From: Gammaproteobacteria bacterium
Lineage (GTDB): Bacteria > Pseudomonadota > Gammaproteobacteria > Steroidobacterales > Steroidobacteraceae
Reading direction: 5' to 3'
Length of the DNA stretch: 6,146 nucleotides
Assembly: GCA_030830595.1 (NCBI GenBank)
Contig: JAURMS010000393.1
Coordinates: forward strand, 1-6,146
Shown: positions 1-6,146 of the stretch, in pieces
Position numbering within the stretch: position 1 is the first letter of the stretch
Layout: every line of letters starts with the position of its first letter
Notes under the pieces: generated by a model
What the model was told of the DNA's origin: nothing
What the model saw: the letters and a program-made list of their open reading frames with translations, nothing else
The model's database searches: none
Made by a program: the position numbers and the translations under genes

Positions 1-1582
1 GAACCGCGGCGGCCACGACTCGCGCAAGGTGTGGAACGCCTACGCCGCCGCCGTGGCGCACACCGGGCGTCCCACCGTGATCCTGGCCAAGACGGTCAAG
101 GGCTACGGCATGGGCAGTGCGGGCGAGGCCCAGAACATCACTCACCAGCAGAAGAAGCTCGACGACGACGCGCTGCGTGCCTTCCGTGACCGTTTCAACA
201 TCTCGGTCTCAGACGAGGAGATCGCCAAGCTGCCGTTCAAGCGCCCGGCCGAGGACAGCCCGGAAATGCGCTACCTGCACGAGCGCCGGCGCCGCCTCGG
301 CGGCTACCTGCCCAAGCGCAAGGTCACCGCTCCACCGCTGCAGGTGCCGCCACTCGAGTTCTTCCGGGCCCTGCTCGATGGCACCGACGGCCGCGAGATC
401 TCCACCACCATGGCTTTCGTGCGCCTGCTCACTGCGCTGCTCAAGGACAAGCAGATTGGTCGCCACGTGGTCCCCATCGTGCCCGACGAGGCGCGCACCT
501 TCGGCATGGAGGGCCTGTTCCGGCAGGTCGGCATTTACTCGACCCTCGGCCAGCTCTACACCCCGCAGGATGCCGACCAGCTGATGTTTTACCGCGAGGA
601 CTACAAGGGCCAGATCCTCGAGGAGGGCATCAACGAGGCGGGCGCTTTCTGCTCCTGGATGGCCGCCGCCACCGCCTATGCCAACCACGGGATCAACATG
701 ATCCCCTTCTACATCTACTACTCGATGTTCGGCTTCCAGCGCATCGGCGACTTTGCCTGGGCAGCGGGCGACCTGCGTTCCAGGGGCTTCCTGCTCGGGG
801 CGACCGCCGGCAGGACCACGCTGGCCGGCGAGGGCCTGCAGCATCAGGACGGGCACAGCCACCTGCTGTCCTCCACCATCCCCAACTGTATTTCCTATGA
901 CCCCTGCTATGCCTACGAGCTGGCCGTGATCGTGCAGGACGGCCTGCGGCGGATGTATGCCGAGCAGCAGGACGTCTACTACTACATCACCGTCATGAAC
1001 GAGAACTACGCCCATCCGGCCATGCCGGAGGGTTCGGAGCGGGGCATCCTAAAGGGGATGTACCGGCTTCGCAGTGCGGGGCTCGACGGGCGACCCGTGA
1101 CCCTGTTCGGCTCTGGCACCATCCTGCGCGAGGCGCTCGCCGCGGCGGAGTTGCTCGAGGCGGAATTCGGGGTCCCCGCCGAGGTGTTCAGCGTGACCAG
1201 TTACAGCGAACTGCGCCGCGAAGCCCTCGACTGTACGCGGACCAATGCGCTGGGCGCCGGCCCGCAGAGAACGCCTTACGTGGCCGAGGCCCTGGCGGGC
1301 CACGAGGGGCCCTTCGTGGCCGCCTCCGACTACATGCGACTGGTACCGGACCAGGTCCGCGAGTGGGTGCCGGGTCGATACGTGGTACTGGGCACGGATG
1401 GATTCGGGCGCAGCGATGCGCGCGCGCCGCTGCGCAGCTTCTTCGAGGTCGACCGCCGCTGGATTGCCTTCACGGCGCTGAAGGCGCTCTCGGCGGAGGG
1501 TCGCTTCGATGCCAAGGCGATGCCGGCCGTGATGCAGCGCCTCGACATCGACCCGTCGAAACCCAACCCCGTTCACTGCTGA
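1..1582 (+). CDS. aceE: Pyruvate dehydrogenase E1 component, homodimeric type (3' part)
   Basis: This is the thiamine-diphosphate-dependent E1 of the pyruvate dehydrogenase complex. It decarboxylates pyruvate and reductively acetylates the lipoyl group of E2 in the cytoplasm. The reading frame is open from base 2 (first residues NRGGHD), so the gene starts left of the window. The 526 residues present align without gaps to my recollection of E. coli AceE (887 aa) at an offset of 359, so about 359 N-terminal residues are missing. Residues important in the E. coli enzyme are kept: His48 (E. coli His407, in NITHQ), Glu163 (Glu522, in DEARTFGMEG), Glu212 (catalytic Glu571, in GINEAGA), Tyr240 (Tyr599) and His281 (His640, in GLQHQDGHSH). 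The N-terminal part of the ThDP-binding domain lies outside the window. The stop TGA is 10 bp before aceF, which fits one operon. There is no sign of frameshift or decay. The family call is very secure. Confidence 0.97.
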   Translation, partial: NRGGHDSRKVWNAYAAAVAHTGRPTVILAKTVKGYGMGSAGEAQNITHQQKKLDDDALRAFRDRFNISVSDEEIAKLPFKRPAEDSPEMRYLHERRRRLGGYLPKRKVTAPPLQVPPLEFFRALLDGTDGREISTTMAFVRLLTALLKDKQIGRHVVPIVPDEARTFGMEGLFRQVGIYSTLGQLYTPQDADQLMFYREDYKGQILEEGINEAGAFCSWMAAATAYANHGINMIPFYIYYSMFGFQRIGDFAWAAGDLRSRGFLLGATAGRTTLAGEGLQHQDGHSHLLSSTIPNCISYDPCYAYELAVIVQDGLRRMYAEQQDVYYYITVMNENYAHPAMPEGSERGILKGMYRLRSAGLDGRPVTLFGSGTILREALAAAELLEAEFGVPAEVFSVTSYSELRREALDCTRTNALGAGPQRTPYVAEALAGHEGPFVAASDYMRLVPDQVREWVPGRYVVLGTDGFGRSDARAPLRSFFEVDRRWIAFTALKALSAEGRFDAKAMPAVMQRLDIDPSKPNPVHC

Positions 1583-1585
1583 GGG
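1581..1585 (+). promoter_or_regulatory. Ribosome binding site for aceF
   Basis: GAGGG lies 7 nt before the GTG at 1593 and overlaps the aceE stop codon (TGAGGG). This supports GTG as the aceF start and suggests that aceF translation is coupled to termination on aceE. Confidence 0.6.
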
Positions 1586-1592
1586 CGCACAG

Positions 1593-2894
1593 GTGGCCGA
1601 GCGTATCCTCGTGACGGTGCCAGACCTTGGCGATTTCGACCAGGTGGAGGTCATCGAAGTCCTGGTTGCGGTGGGTGATGCCGTCGATCTCGAGACCCCG
1701 CTGGTCACGCTCGAGACCGACAAGGCCACCATGGACGTGCCCTCCAGCGCCGCCGGTCGGGTGGTCGAGGTGCTGGTCTCACGCGGCAGCCGCGTGGCCA
1801 AGGGCGATCCGCTGGTGGCTGTCGAGGGCTCGGCCCAGCCCGCGATGGCGTCACCGGTGAAGGCGCCGCCACCGAAGCCTGCCCCCACCCCTGAAACGCC
1901 TCCGACCCCTGCGGTGCCACCCCCCTCGCGGCCGACGGCGCGGGTGGAAACGCCCTCCGGCACGCTGCCCCCCATCGAGGAAGCCGGCTTTGCGCGGGCC
2001 TATGCCTCGCCGTCGATCCGGCGCCTGGCACGGGAGCTCGGCGTCGACCTGGGTCGACTTCGGGGCAGCGGTGCCAAGGGCAGGATCACCGTGGAGGACG
2101 TCAAGGCCTACGTGAAGTCGGTCATGGAGGGCCGGGTCAGCACGGGCTCGGCGCTGCCCTCGGTGCCGACCGTGGACTTCGCGGCCTTCGGGCCCATCGA
2201 GATCCAGCCACTGACCCGTATCCAGCGCATCTCTGGGCCGCGACTGCACGCCAGCTGGGTCAACGTGCCCCACGTGACCCAGCATGAGGAGGCGGACATC
2301 ACCGCACTCGAAGCGCTGCGGGCCAGCCTCAAGGGGGAGGCGGCACGAAGGGAGGTCAAGCTCACGCCGCTCAGCTTCCTGATGCGTGCGTGTGCGCTGG
2401 TGCTCAAGGAGTTTCCTCGCTTCGCTGCTTCGCTCGATCCCTCGGGCCAGAACCTGGTCATGAAGGGTTACGTCCACATCGGCTTTGCGGCGGACACGCC
2501 CGGCGGCCTGGTCGTGCCCGTGATGCGCGACGTCGACCGGAAGGGCGTGTACGAGATCGCGGCGGAATTGGGCGAACTCTCTGCGCGCGCCCGTGAGGGC
2601 AAGTTGCAGGCCGCTCAGATGCAGGGTGCGTGCTTCACGCTCTCGAGCCTCGGCGGCATTGGCGGCACGGCCTTCACCCCGATCATCAACGCGCCCGAAG
2701 TGGCCATCCTCGGCATCTCACGCTCCCGGGTGGCGCCGGTCTGGGACGGCCAGGCTTTCCAGCCGAGGACCCTGCTGCCGCTCTCGCTGTCCTACGACCA
2801 TCGCGTCATCGACGGGGCCGCGGCCGCGCGCTTCGTGGTGGCGCTGGCCGGCCGACTGGCCCGGCCTGAGTCCCTCATCGAGGCCGGCGAGTGA
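1593..2894 (+). CDS. aceF: Pyruvate dehydrogenase E2, dihydrolipoamide acetyltransferase (one lipoyl domain)
   Basis: This is the core subunit of the pyruvate dehydrogenase complex. It carries acetyl groups on a swinging lipoyl arm and transfers them to CoA. Domains over 433 residues: a lipoyl domain (about 5-78) with lipoyl Lys44 in ETDKATMDVP; a Pro/Ala-rich flexible linker (about 81-128); a peripheral subunit-binding domain (about 137-174, starting YASPSIRRLAREL); a second short linker; and the acetyltransferase domain (about 205-430). The catalytic motif DHRVIDG is present, with His403 and Asp407. There is one lipoyl domain, against three in E. coli, so the protein is short for a gammaproteobacterial AceF. 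The GTG start has a good ribosome binding site and gives the expected N-terminus just before the VPDLGDF strand. It sits 10 bp after aceE and overlaps lpd by 4 bp. The linker and the neighbouring aceE and lpd point to pyruvate rather than 2-oxoglutarate or branched-chain substrates. Confidence 0.96.
   Translation: MAERILVTVPDLGDFDQVEVIEVLVAVGDAVDLETPLVTLETDKATMDVPSSAAGRVVEVLVSRGSRVAKGDPLVAVEGSAQPAMASPVKAPPPKPAPTPETPPTPAVPPPSRPTARVETPSGTLPPIEEAGFARAYASPSIRRLARELGVDLGRLRGSGAKGRITVEDVKAYVKSVMEGRVSTGSALPSVPTVDFAAFGPIEIQPLTRIQRISGPRLHASWVNVPHVTQHEEADITALEALRASLKGEAARREVKLTPLSFLMRACALVLKEFPRFAASLDPSGQNLVMKGYVHIGFAADTPGGLVVPVMRDVDRKGVYEIAAELGELSARAREGKLQAAQMQGACFTLSSLGGIGGTAFTPIINAPEVAILGISRSRVAPVWDGQAFQPRTLLPLSLSYDHRVIDGAAAARFVVALAGRLARPESLIEAGE
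1704..1742 (+). repeat. 39-bp direct repeat, copy 1 (lipoyl-lysine region of aceF)
   Basis: This stretch encodes thirteen residues around the lipoyl lysine (VTLETDKATMDVP). It is identical at all 39 bases, third codon positions included, to 2996-3034 in lpd. Identity breaks on both sides (G against C before, T against G after), while weaker similarity continues through the two lipoyl domains. Confidence 0.9.
2880..2883 (+). promoter_or_regulatory. Ribosome binding site for lpd inside the 3' end of aceF
   Basis: GAGG ends 7 nt before the GTG at 2891. The start codon overlaps the aceF stop as GTGA (2891-2894), the usual arrangement for translational coupling. This fixes the lpd start at the GTG. 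Confidence 0.6.
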
Positions 2895-4630
2895 AACTGG
2901 AGCAGCGGGTGCCCGCGCTGGGTGATTTCGACGCCGTCGAGGTGGTCGAGGTCCTGGTATCGGTGGGCGAGGTGGTGGCAGCCGAGTCGCCGCTCGTCAC
3001 GCTCGAGACCGACAAGGCCACCATGGACGTGCCCGCGACCGCGGCCGGCACGGTGCTCGAGGTGCACGTGGCCCGCGGCGACAAGGTGGCCGAGGGCGCG
3101 CTCCTGGTCACGCTTGACTCCGCGGACAAGGGCAGCGACAAGCCGGAGGCTGAGGCTGCTGCGCAACCGGCCAGTGTCGCCGCCGAGCCTGCGGTGTCGG
3201 CCGGCCTGCCGGCGGCGGACCGCCGGGCGCGCCTGGTGGTACTGGGCGGGGGGCCTGGTGGGTACGCCGCAGCCTTCAGGGCTGCCGACCTCGGGCTCGA
3301 CGTGATCCTGGTGGAGCGCCGCCCGCGACTCGGCGGCGTGTGCCTCAACGTAGGCTGCATACCCTCCAAGGCCTTGCTGCACGCCGCGCGGGTGATGGAC
3401 GAGGCGAGGTCCATGAGTGCGCACGGCATCGTATTCGATCCCCCCCGCATCGAGCTGGACCGCCTGAGAGGCTGGAAGGACGGCATCATCGAGCGCCTGA
3501 CCACCGGCCTTGGGGGCCTGGCACGGCAGCGCAAGGTGGCGGTCCTGCACGGTAACGGCCGTTTCGTCGCGCCTGACCGGCTGGAGGTCACGGCCGATGA
3601 CGGGCGCGTCACCGTGGTCGGGTTCGAGCAGTGCATCGTGGCGGCTGGCTCCGAGCCGGTGAGGCTGCCGGGGTGGCCGGACGATCCCCGCATCATGGAT
3701 TCCACCGGTGCGCTCGAGTTGGCAGACATTCCCGGGCGCCTGCTGGTGGTTGGCGGCGGAATCATCGGGCTCGAGATGGCCTGCGTTTACGAGGCCCTGG
3801 GGTCGCGGGTCACGGTGGTGGAACTGGGGCCTGCCCTGATGCCCGGCTGTGACCGCGACCTGGTCAAGCCGCTGGAGAAGCGCATCAGGGCCCGCTACGC
3901 GCAAATCCTGACTTCCACCCGGGTCGAGGGCGTCGAGGTCCGTGAGCATGCCCTGGAGGTGCGCTTCACCGGGGAGGGGGCGCCGGCGACGGCCGAGTTC
4001 GACAAGGTGCTGGTGGCCGTGGGTCGCGTACCCAACGGGCGCCTGCTCGGGCTGGAGGCCGCGGGCCTGGCGCCGGATGAACGCGGCTTCATCCGGGTCG
4101 ATCGGCAACTGCGCACGAGCGCTCACCGCATTTTTGCGATCGGCGACATCGTCGGTCAGCCCATGCTCGCACACAAGGCGACCCACGAGGGCAAGGTGGC
4201 AGCAGAGGCTGCCGCCGGGCTCAAGAGCTTCTTCGATGCCCGGGTCATCCCCTCGGTGGCCTATACCGATCCGGAGGTTGCCTGGGTGGGCCTGACGGAG
4301 ACGGCGGCCCGCGAGCAGGGCATAGAGGTGGGCAAGGGGGTGTTTCCCTGGGCTGCCAGCGGGCGCTCGCTGGCGATCGGCCGCGACGAAGGCTTCACCA
4401 AGCTGCTGTTCGATCCCGCGACCCATCGCGTGCTGGGCGGAGGCATCGTCGGCACCAATGCCGGGGATCTCATCGGCGAGGTGGCGCTGGCCATCGAGAT
4501 GGGCGCAGACGCTGCGGACATCGGCTTGACCATCCATCCGCACCCAACCCTTGGCGAAACCGTCGGCATGGCGGCAGAGGCCTTCGAGGGCACCCTGACG
4601 GACCTGTACCTGCCTCGCAAGAAGGCTTGA
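2891..4630 (+). CDS. lpd: Dihydrolipoamide dehydrogenase (E3) with N-terminal lipoyl domain
   Basis: This FAD flavoprotein reoxidises dihydrolipoamide on E2 and passes the electrons to NAD+, closing the pyruvate dehydrogenase cycle. Residues 3-75 of 579 form a lipoyl domain with Lys42 in ETDKATMDVP. An Ala/Pro/Glu-rich linker follows (about 76-110), then a class I disulfide oxidoreductase. The FAD-binding motif GGGPGG is at 119-124. The redox-active disulfide is Cys151/Cys156 in GGVCLNVGCIPSK. The NAD-binding GGGIIG is at 288-293, and a second FAD motif around AIGD follows. The active-site dyad His551/Glu556 lies in HPHPTLGE. All catalytic residues are present. Lipoyl-E3 fusions of this kind are known from Neisseria (P64k) and Ralstonia (PdhL), and about 580-600 residues is their normal size. 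The 4-bp overlap with aceF marks it as the pdh-operon E3. It may also serve other 2-oxoacid dehydrogenases, which the sequence cannot show. Confidence 0.97.
   Translation: MKLEQRVPALGDFDAVEVVEVLVSVGEVVAAESPLVTLETDKATMDVPATAAGTVLEVHVARGDKVAEGALLVTLDSADKGSDKPEAEAAAQPASVAAEPAVSAGLPAADRRARLVVLGGGPGGYAAAFRAADLGLDVILVERRPRLGGVCLNVGCIPSKALLHAARVMDEARSMSAHGIVFDPPRIELDRLRGWKDGIIERLTTGLGGLARQRKVAVLHGNGRFVAPDRLEVTADDGRVTVVGFEQCIVAAGSEPVRLPGWPDDPRIMDSTGALELADIPGRLLVVGGGIIGLEMACVYEALGSRVTVVELGPALMPGCDRDLVKPLEKRIRARYAQILTSTRVEGVEVREHALEVRFTGEGAPATAEFDKVLVAVGRVPNGRLLGLEAAGLAPDERGFIRVDRQLRTSAHRIFAIGDIVGQPMLAHKATHEGKVAAEAAAGLKSFFDARVIPSVAYTDPEVAWVGLTETAAREQGIEVGKGVFPWAASGRSLAIGRDEGFTKLLFDPATHRVLGGGIVGTNAGDLIGEVALAIEMGADAADIGLTIHPHPTLGETVGMAAEAFEGTLTDLYLPRKKA
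2996..3034 (+). repeat. 39-bp direct repeat, copy 2 (lipoyl-lysine region of lpd)
   Basis: Perfect copy of 1704-1742, in the same orientation and the same codon phase, 1,292 bp downstream. It encodes the same thirteen residues around the lipoyl lysine of the E3 lipoyl domain. Confidence 0.9.
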
Positions 4631-4639
4631 AGTCGCCGC

Positions 4640-5368
4640 TCAGGCGCCCGGCGGAAGCTCGACGATACCGCGTTCCACCAGCATGGCCAGGGCGGCTCGG
4701 GTGCCCTCCTCGGTGACGGGCCTGCCGTTGCCTGCCAGTTGTGCGCACACCTGGCGCACGAGCGCCTCGGCCGGCAGGCCCGGTGCAGACTCGAGGCAGG
4801 ACAGCAGGTGGGCCATGGCGGCGTCCACTTCCAGGAAATGCACCGCGCCCTGAGGATCCCGATGCACCACGATGAAGGTGGGCAGCTCCGGCGCGCGTTC
4901 CGGCACCCGCTCGGGTCCGATGCGGTGCACCGGCCACTGATAGGCCAGGAGCCAGGCGAGCGCAGACACCCGCGGCCGGGGTGGCAGCGTCTCTGGGTCG
5001 GGATCGGGTTCGTTGGCGAGTGCGACTTCCATCCACTCGTAGTGGGCAAGTTCGGCCAGGCAGGGCGGGCGATCGGCGTCCGTTGGCAGGTCGCCGAGCC
5101 ACTGGACGAATTCGCCGGCCAGGCGAATGAAGTAAGGCGTCCGGGCGCGATGCTCGCGGAAAAATTGTCGTATGAGCGCTGACCAGGCGCGTTCCCCAAG
5201 CAGCGCGCGGCTGACTGGCAGGGTGCTGCCGAGCAGGTCGCGGAGGTTGTTGAAAAACAGGTCGCGGTAGACCGCGAGCCTGCGATCCTCGATGTCCGGC
5301 GGTGGCGGTGACCCTTCGGGATCGCGCAGGTGGGCCGCCAGGCAGCGCTGCAATTCGAGCAGTTCCAC
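4640..5368 (-). CDS. hvfC: HvfC/BufC-family RiPP maturation protein (DUF2063)
   Basis: Residues 1-92 of 242 match the HvfC/BufC N-terminal domain (DUF2063, once called a putative DNA-binding domain, as in NGO1945 of Neisseria). The recognisable blocks are RRLAVYRDLFFNN at 29-41, LPVSRALLGERAW at 50-62 and FFREHRARTPYF at 69-80. A second domain follows from about 103, opening LAELAHYEWMEVAL, with AYQWPVHRIGPE further on. Proteins of this family partner DUF692 (MNIO, HvfB/BufB) iron enzymes that modify cysteine-containing peptides. No such enzyme or peptide is adjacent here. The last 75 or so residues resemble a RiPP recognition element. The GTG start is preceded in frame by a TAG at 5372-5374, so no longer form is possible, and a good ribosome binding site lies upstream. 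No signal peptide or membrane segment is seen, so the protein is probably cytoplasmic. It converges on lpd with a 9-bp gap. Family assignment is confident; the substrate is unknown. Confidence 0.85.
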   Translation of the reverse strand: MELLELQRCLAAHLRDPEGSPPPPDIEDRRLAVYRDLFFNNLRDLLGSTLPVSRALLGERAWSALIRQFFREHRARTPYFIRLAGEFVQWLGDLPTDADRPPCLAELAHYEWMEVALANEPDPDPETLPPRPRVSALAWLLAYQWPVHRIGPERVPERAPELPTFIVVHRDPQGAVHFLEVDAAMAHLLSCLESAPGLPAEALVRQVCAQLAGNGRPVTEEGTRAALAMLVERGIVELPPGA

Positions 5369-5375
5369 GGGCTAA

Positions 5376-5380
5376 CTCCC
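5376..5380 (-). promoter_or_regulatory. Ribosome binding site for hvfC
   Basis: On the minus strand GGGAG stands 7 nt before the GTG start at 5368. With the in-frame TAG just upstream of the start, it fixes the hvfC start. Confidence 0.65.
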
Positions 5381-5400
5381 GTTGAACGGCATTGCTGAAA

Positions 5401-5428
5401 GGTATCGGCAGGTCATGATGACTGTCAG
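5401..5428 (-). promoter_or_regulatory. Weak candidate promoter for hvfC
   Basis: On the minus strand a -35-like CTGACA (5423-5428, 5 of 6 to consensus) is followed after 16 nt by GATACC (5401-5406, only 3 of 6). It would give a leader of roughly 25 nt. It is the best sigma-70-like pair I see in the 115-bp gap between the transporter and hvfC. The -10 is poor, so this is tentative. hvfC could instead be read from a promoter upstream of the transporter, since no clear terminator lies between them. Confidence 0.2.
5412..5422. repeat. 11-bp palindrome upstream of hvfC
   Basis: GTCAT-G-ATGAC is a perfect inverted repeat about a central base. It lies in the spacer of the candidate hvfC promoter, directly beside its -35 element, where an operator could act. 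It does not extend further on either side. A five-pair palindrome can occur by chance in a gap of this size. Confidence 0.3.
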
Positions 5429-5483
5429 GGTGCTGGCAAGGGTGGAAGTTGTGTTCACGTGGGTGCAGTGTGGTCCAAGAGGG

Positions 5484-6146
5484 TCAGTTGAATAACCTCG
5501 CGGCGCTTTGCAGGGTTCGATAAACACCCCATGCGAGGGGCAGGCCCACGGCGCTCCAGGCAAGACCCAACTGCAGGTAATGGTTGTCGCCCACTCCCCT
5601 GGTGGCTGCCGCCACCCCCGCGACCTGGGTTGCTTCACCGGCCCGTGACCGTTCCCGAGACAGTTCTTCCGCGGTCATGAAATGTCGGGGCTGGAGCGGT
5701 CGTACCAGCAGGTTCGCCAGCAGGCCAATCGCGAGCATGCCTACCAGGATAAACATCGTCTGGTTATAAACCTGTTCGCGTGGGATACCCAGACCGAGCT
5801 GGTAGTCTCGCATGTAGTTGACCACCACGGGCCCGAGTATGCCCGCGGTCGCCCACGCCGTAAGCAAGCGGCCGTGAATGGCACCGACCATCTGGGTGCC
5901 GAACAAGTCAGCAAGATAGGCGGGGACGGTGGCAAAGCCTCCCCCGTACATGCTCAGGATTACGCAGAAGGCAGCCACAAAAAGCAGAGTGTTGCCGCCC
6001 ATGGCCAGGGCTGGGACCGACGCATACAGCACCGCACCGAGGACGAAAATGATGCTGTAGGTGGATTTGCGCCCAATCCGGTCGGACAGGCTCGCCCACG
6101 CCAAGCGGCCACCGATATTGAACAGGCTCAACAGTGCGGTGAAACC
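5484..6146 (-). CDS. OFA-family MFS transporter (C-terminal half, runs off the right edge)
   Basis: The frame is open to the last base of the window (first codon 6144-6146, Gly), so the true start lies outside and about half the protein is missing. The 220 residues present resemble the oxalate/formate antiporter (OFA) family of inner-membrane major facilitator transporters. Key marks are the MFS motif-A-like loop GRLAWASLSDRIGRK (13-27), the block MYGGGFATVPAYLADLFG (66-83) and GAIHGRLLTAWATAGILGP (88-106). Hydrophobic segments lie at about 1-17, 29-48, 53-76, 93-112 and 130-148, read as helices 8 to 12. A polar linker (about 149-188) and a further hydrophobic helix (about 190-209) follow. 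OFA members carry small carboxylates or remain uncharacterised, and the substrate cannot be told from this half. The leftmost TTG codon (6129-6131) is internal, not a start. It lies 115 bp upstream of hvfC on the same strand. Confidence 0.88.
   Translation of the reverse strand, partial: GFTALLSLFNIGGRLAWASLSDRIGRKSTYSIIFVLGAVLYASVPALAMGGNTLLFVAAFCVILSMYGGGFATVPAYLADLFGTQMVGAIHGRLLTAWATAGILGPVVVNYMRDYQLGLGIPREQVYNQTMFILVGMLAIGLLANLLVRPLQPRHFMTAEELSRERSRAGEATQVAGVAAATRGVGDNHYLQLGLAWSAVGLPLAWGVYRTLQSAARLFN

Noticed and set aside
209..1015. A 268-codon open frame on the minus strand inside aceE
   Set aside because: Mirror of the aceE coding frame. The product is an Ala/Gly/Val/His-rich shadow without motifs.
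1049..1975. A 308-codon open frame on the minus strand across the aceE/aceF junction
   Set aside because: Low-complexity Gly/Ser/Thr/Arg product with no recognisable domain, antisense to two well-conserved genes.
2792..4543. A 583-codon open frame on the minus strand opposite aceF/lpd
   Set aside because: It lies wholly antisense to lpd, whose catalytic motifs are all intact. Its product is rich in His, Arg and Gly and shows no family motif. Long antisense frames are expected in GC-rich genes.
4634..4653. Possible hairpin between lpd and hvfC (CGCCG/CGGCG with a 10-nt loop)
   Set aside because: The stem is only five pairs, the loop is large, and no T-run follows on either strand, so it does not support a rho-independent terminator.
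4739..5182. A 147-codon plus-strand open frame within hvfC
   Set aside because: Antisense to hvfC, whose minus-strand product has clear family blocks and a good start. The plus-strand product has no recognisable features.
5415..5495. A 26-residue plus-strand ORF (ATG ATG ACT ... TAA) in the transporter-hvfC gap
   Set aside because: There is no ribosome binding site at proper spacing, only one Cys, and no leader or core pattern expected of a precursor peptide for an HvfC system.
5372..5638. An 88-codon minus-strand frame ending just before hvfC
   Set aside because: It mostly overlaps the transporter's C-terminus in another frame. Its only use is to show the TAG in frame with and just upstream of the hvfC start.

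Overview
The window is GC-rich proteobacterial DNA that is almost fully coding. Gene content points to a gammaproteobacterium, or less likely a betaproteobacterium: a homodimeric AceE-type pyruvate dehydrogenase, an E3 subunit with its own lipoyl domain, and an HvfC-family protein. Codon usage is strongly GC-rich in all genes, and nothing stands out as recently transferred. I cannot place the genus.

Positions 1-4630, plus strand: a compact pyruvate dehydrogenase operon. It holds the 3' 60% of aceE (E1), complete aceF (E2) and complete lpd (E3). aceE and aceF are 10 bp apart. aceF and lpd overlap by 4 bp (GTGA). Together the three enzymes convert pyruvate, CoA and NAD+ to acetyl-CoA, CO2 and NADH. 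Both E2 and E3 begin with a lipoyl domain, and a 39-bp stretch around the lipoyl-lysine codon is identical in the two genes.

Positions 4640-6146, minus strand: two genes convergent with the pdh operon. An HvfC/BufC-type protein (DUF2063), implicated in RiPP maturation, ends 9 bp from the lpd stop. Upstream of it, across a 115-bp gap, lies the 3' half of an OFA-family (oxalate/formate antiporter-like) MFS transporter that runs off the right edge. No DUF692 (HvfB/MNIO) enzyme or precursor peptide sits beside hvfC, so hvfC looks solitary here. The transporter has an extra C-terminal membrane helix beyond the usual twelve.

I found no tRNA, rRNA, CRISPR array, insertion sequence or complete unknown system. 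Most of the window is well-understood central metabolism. The points worth a second look are the lipoyl-domain duplication, the solitary hvfC with its RRE-like C-terminus, and the transporter tail.
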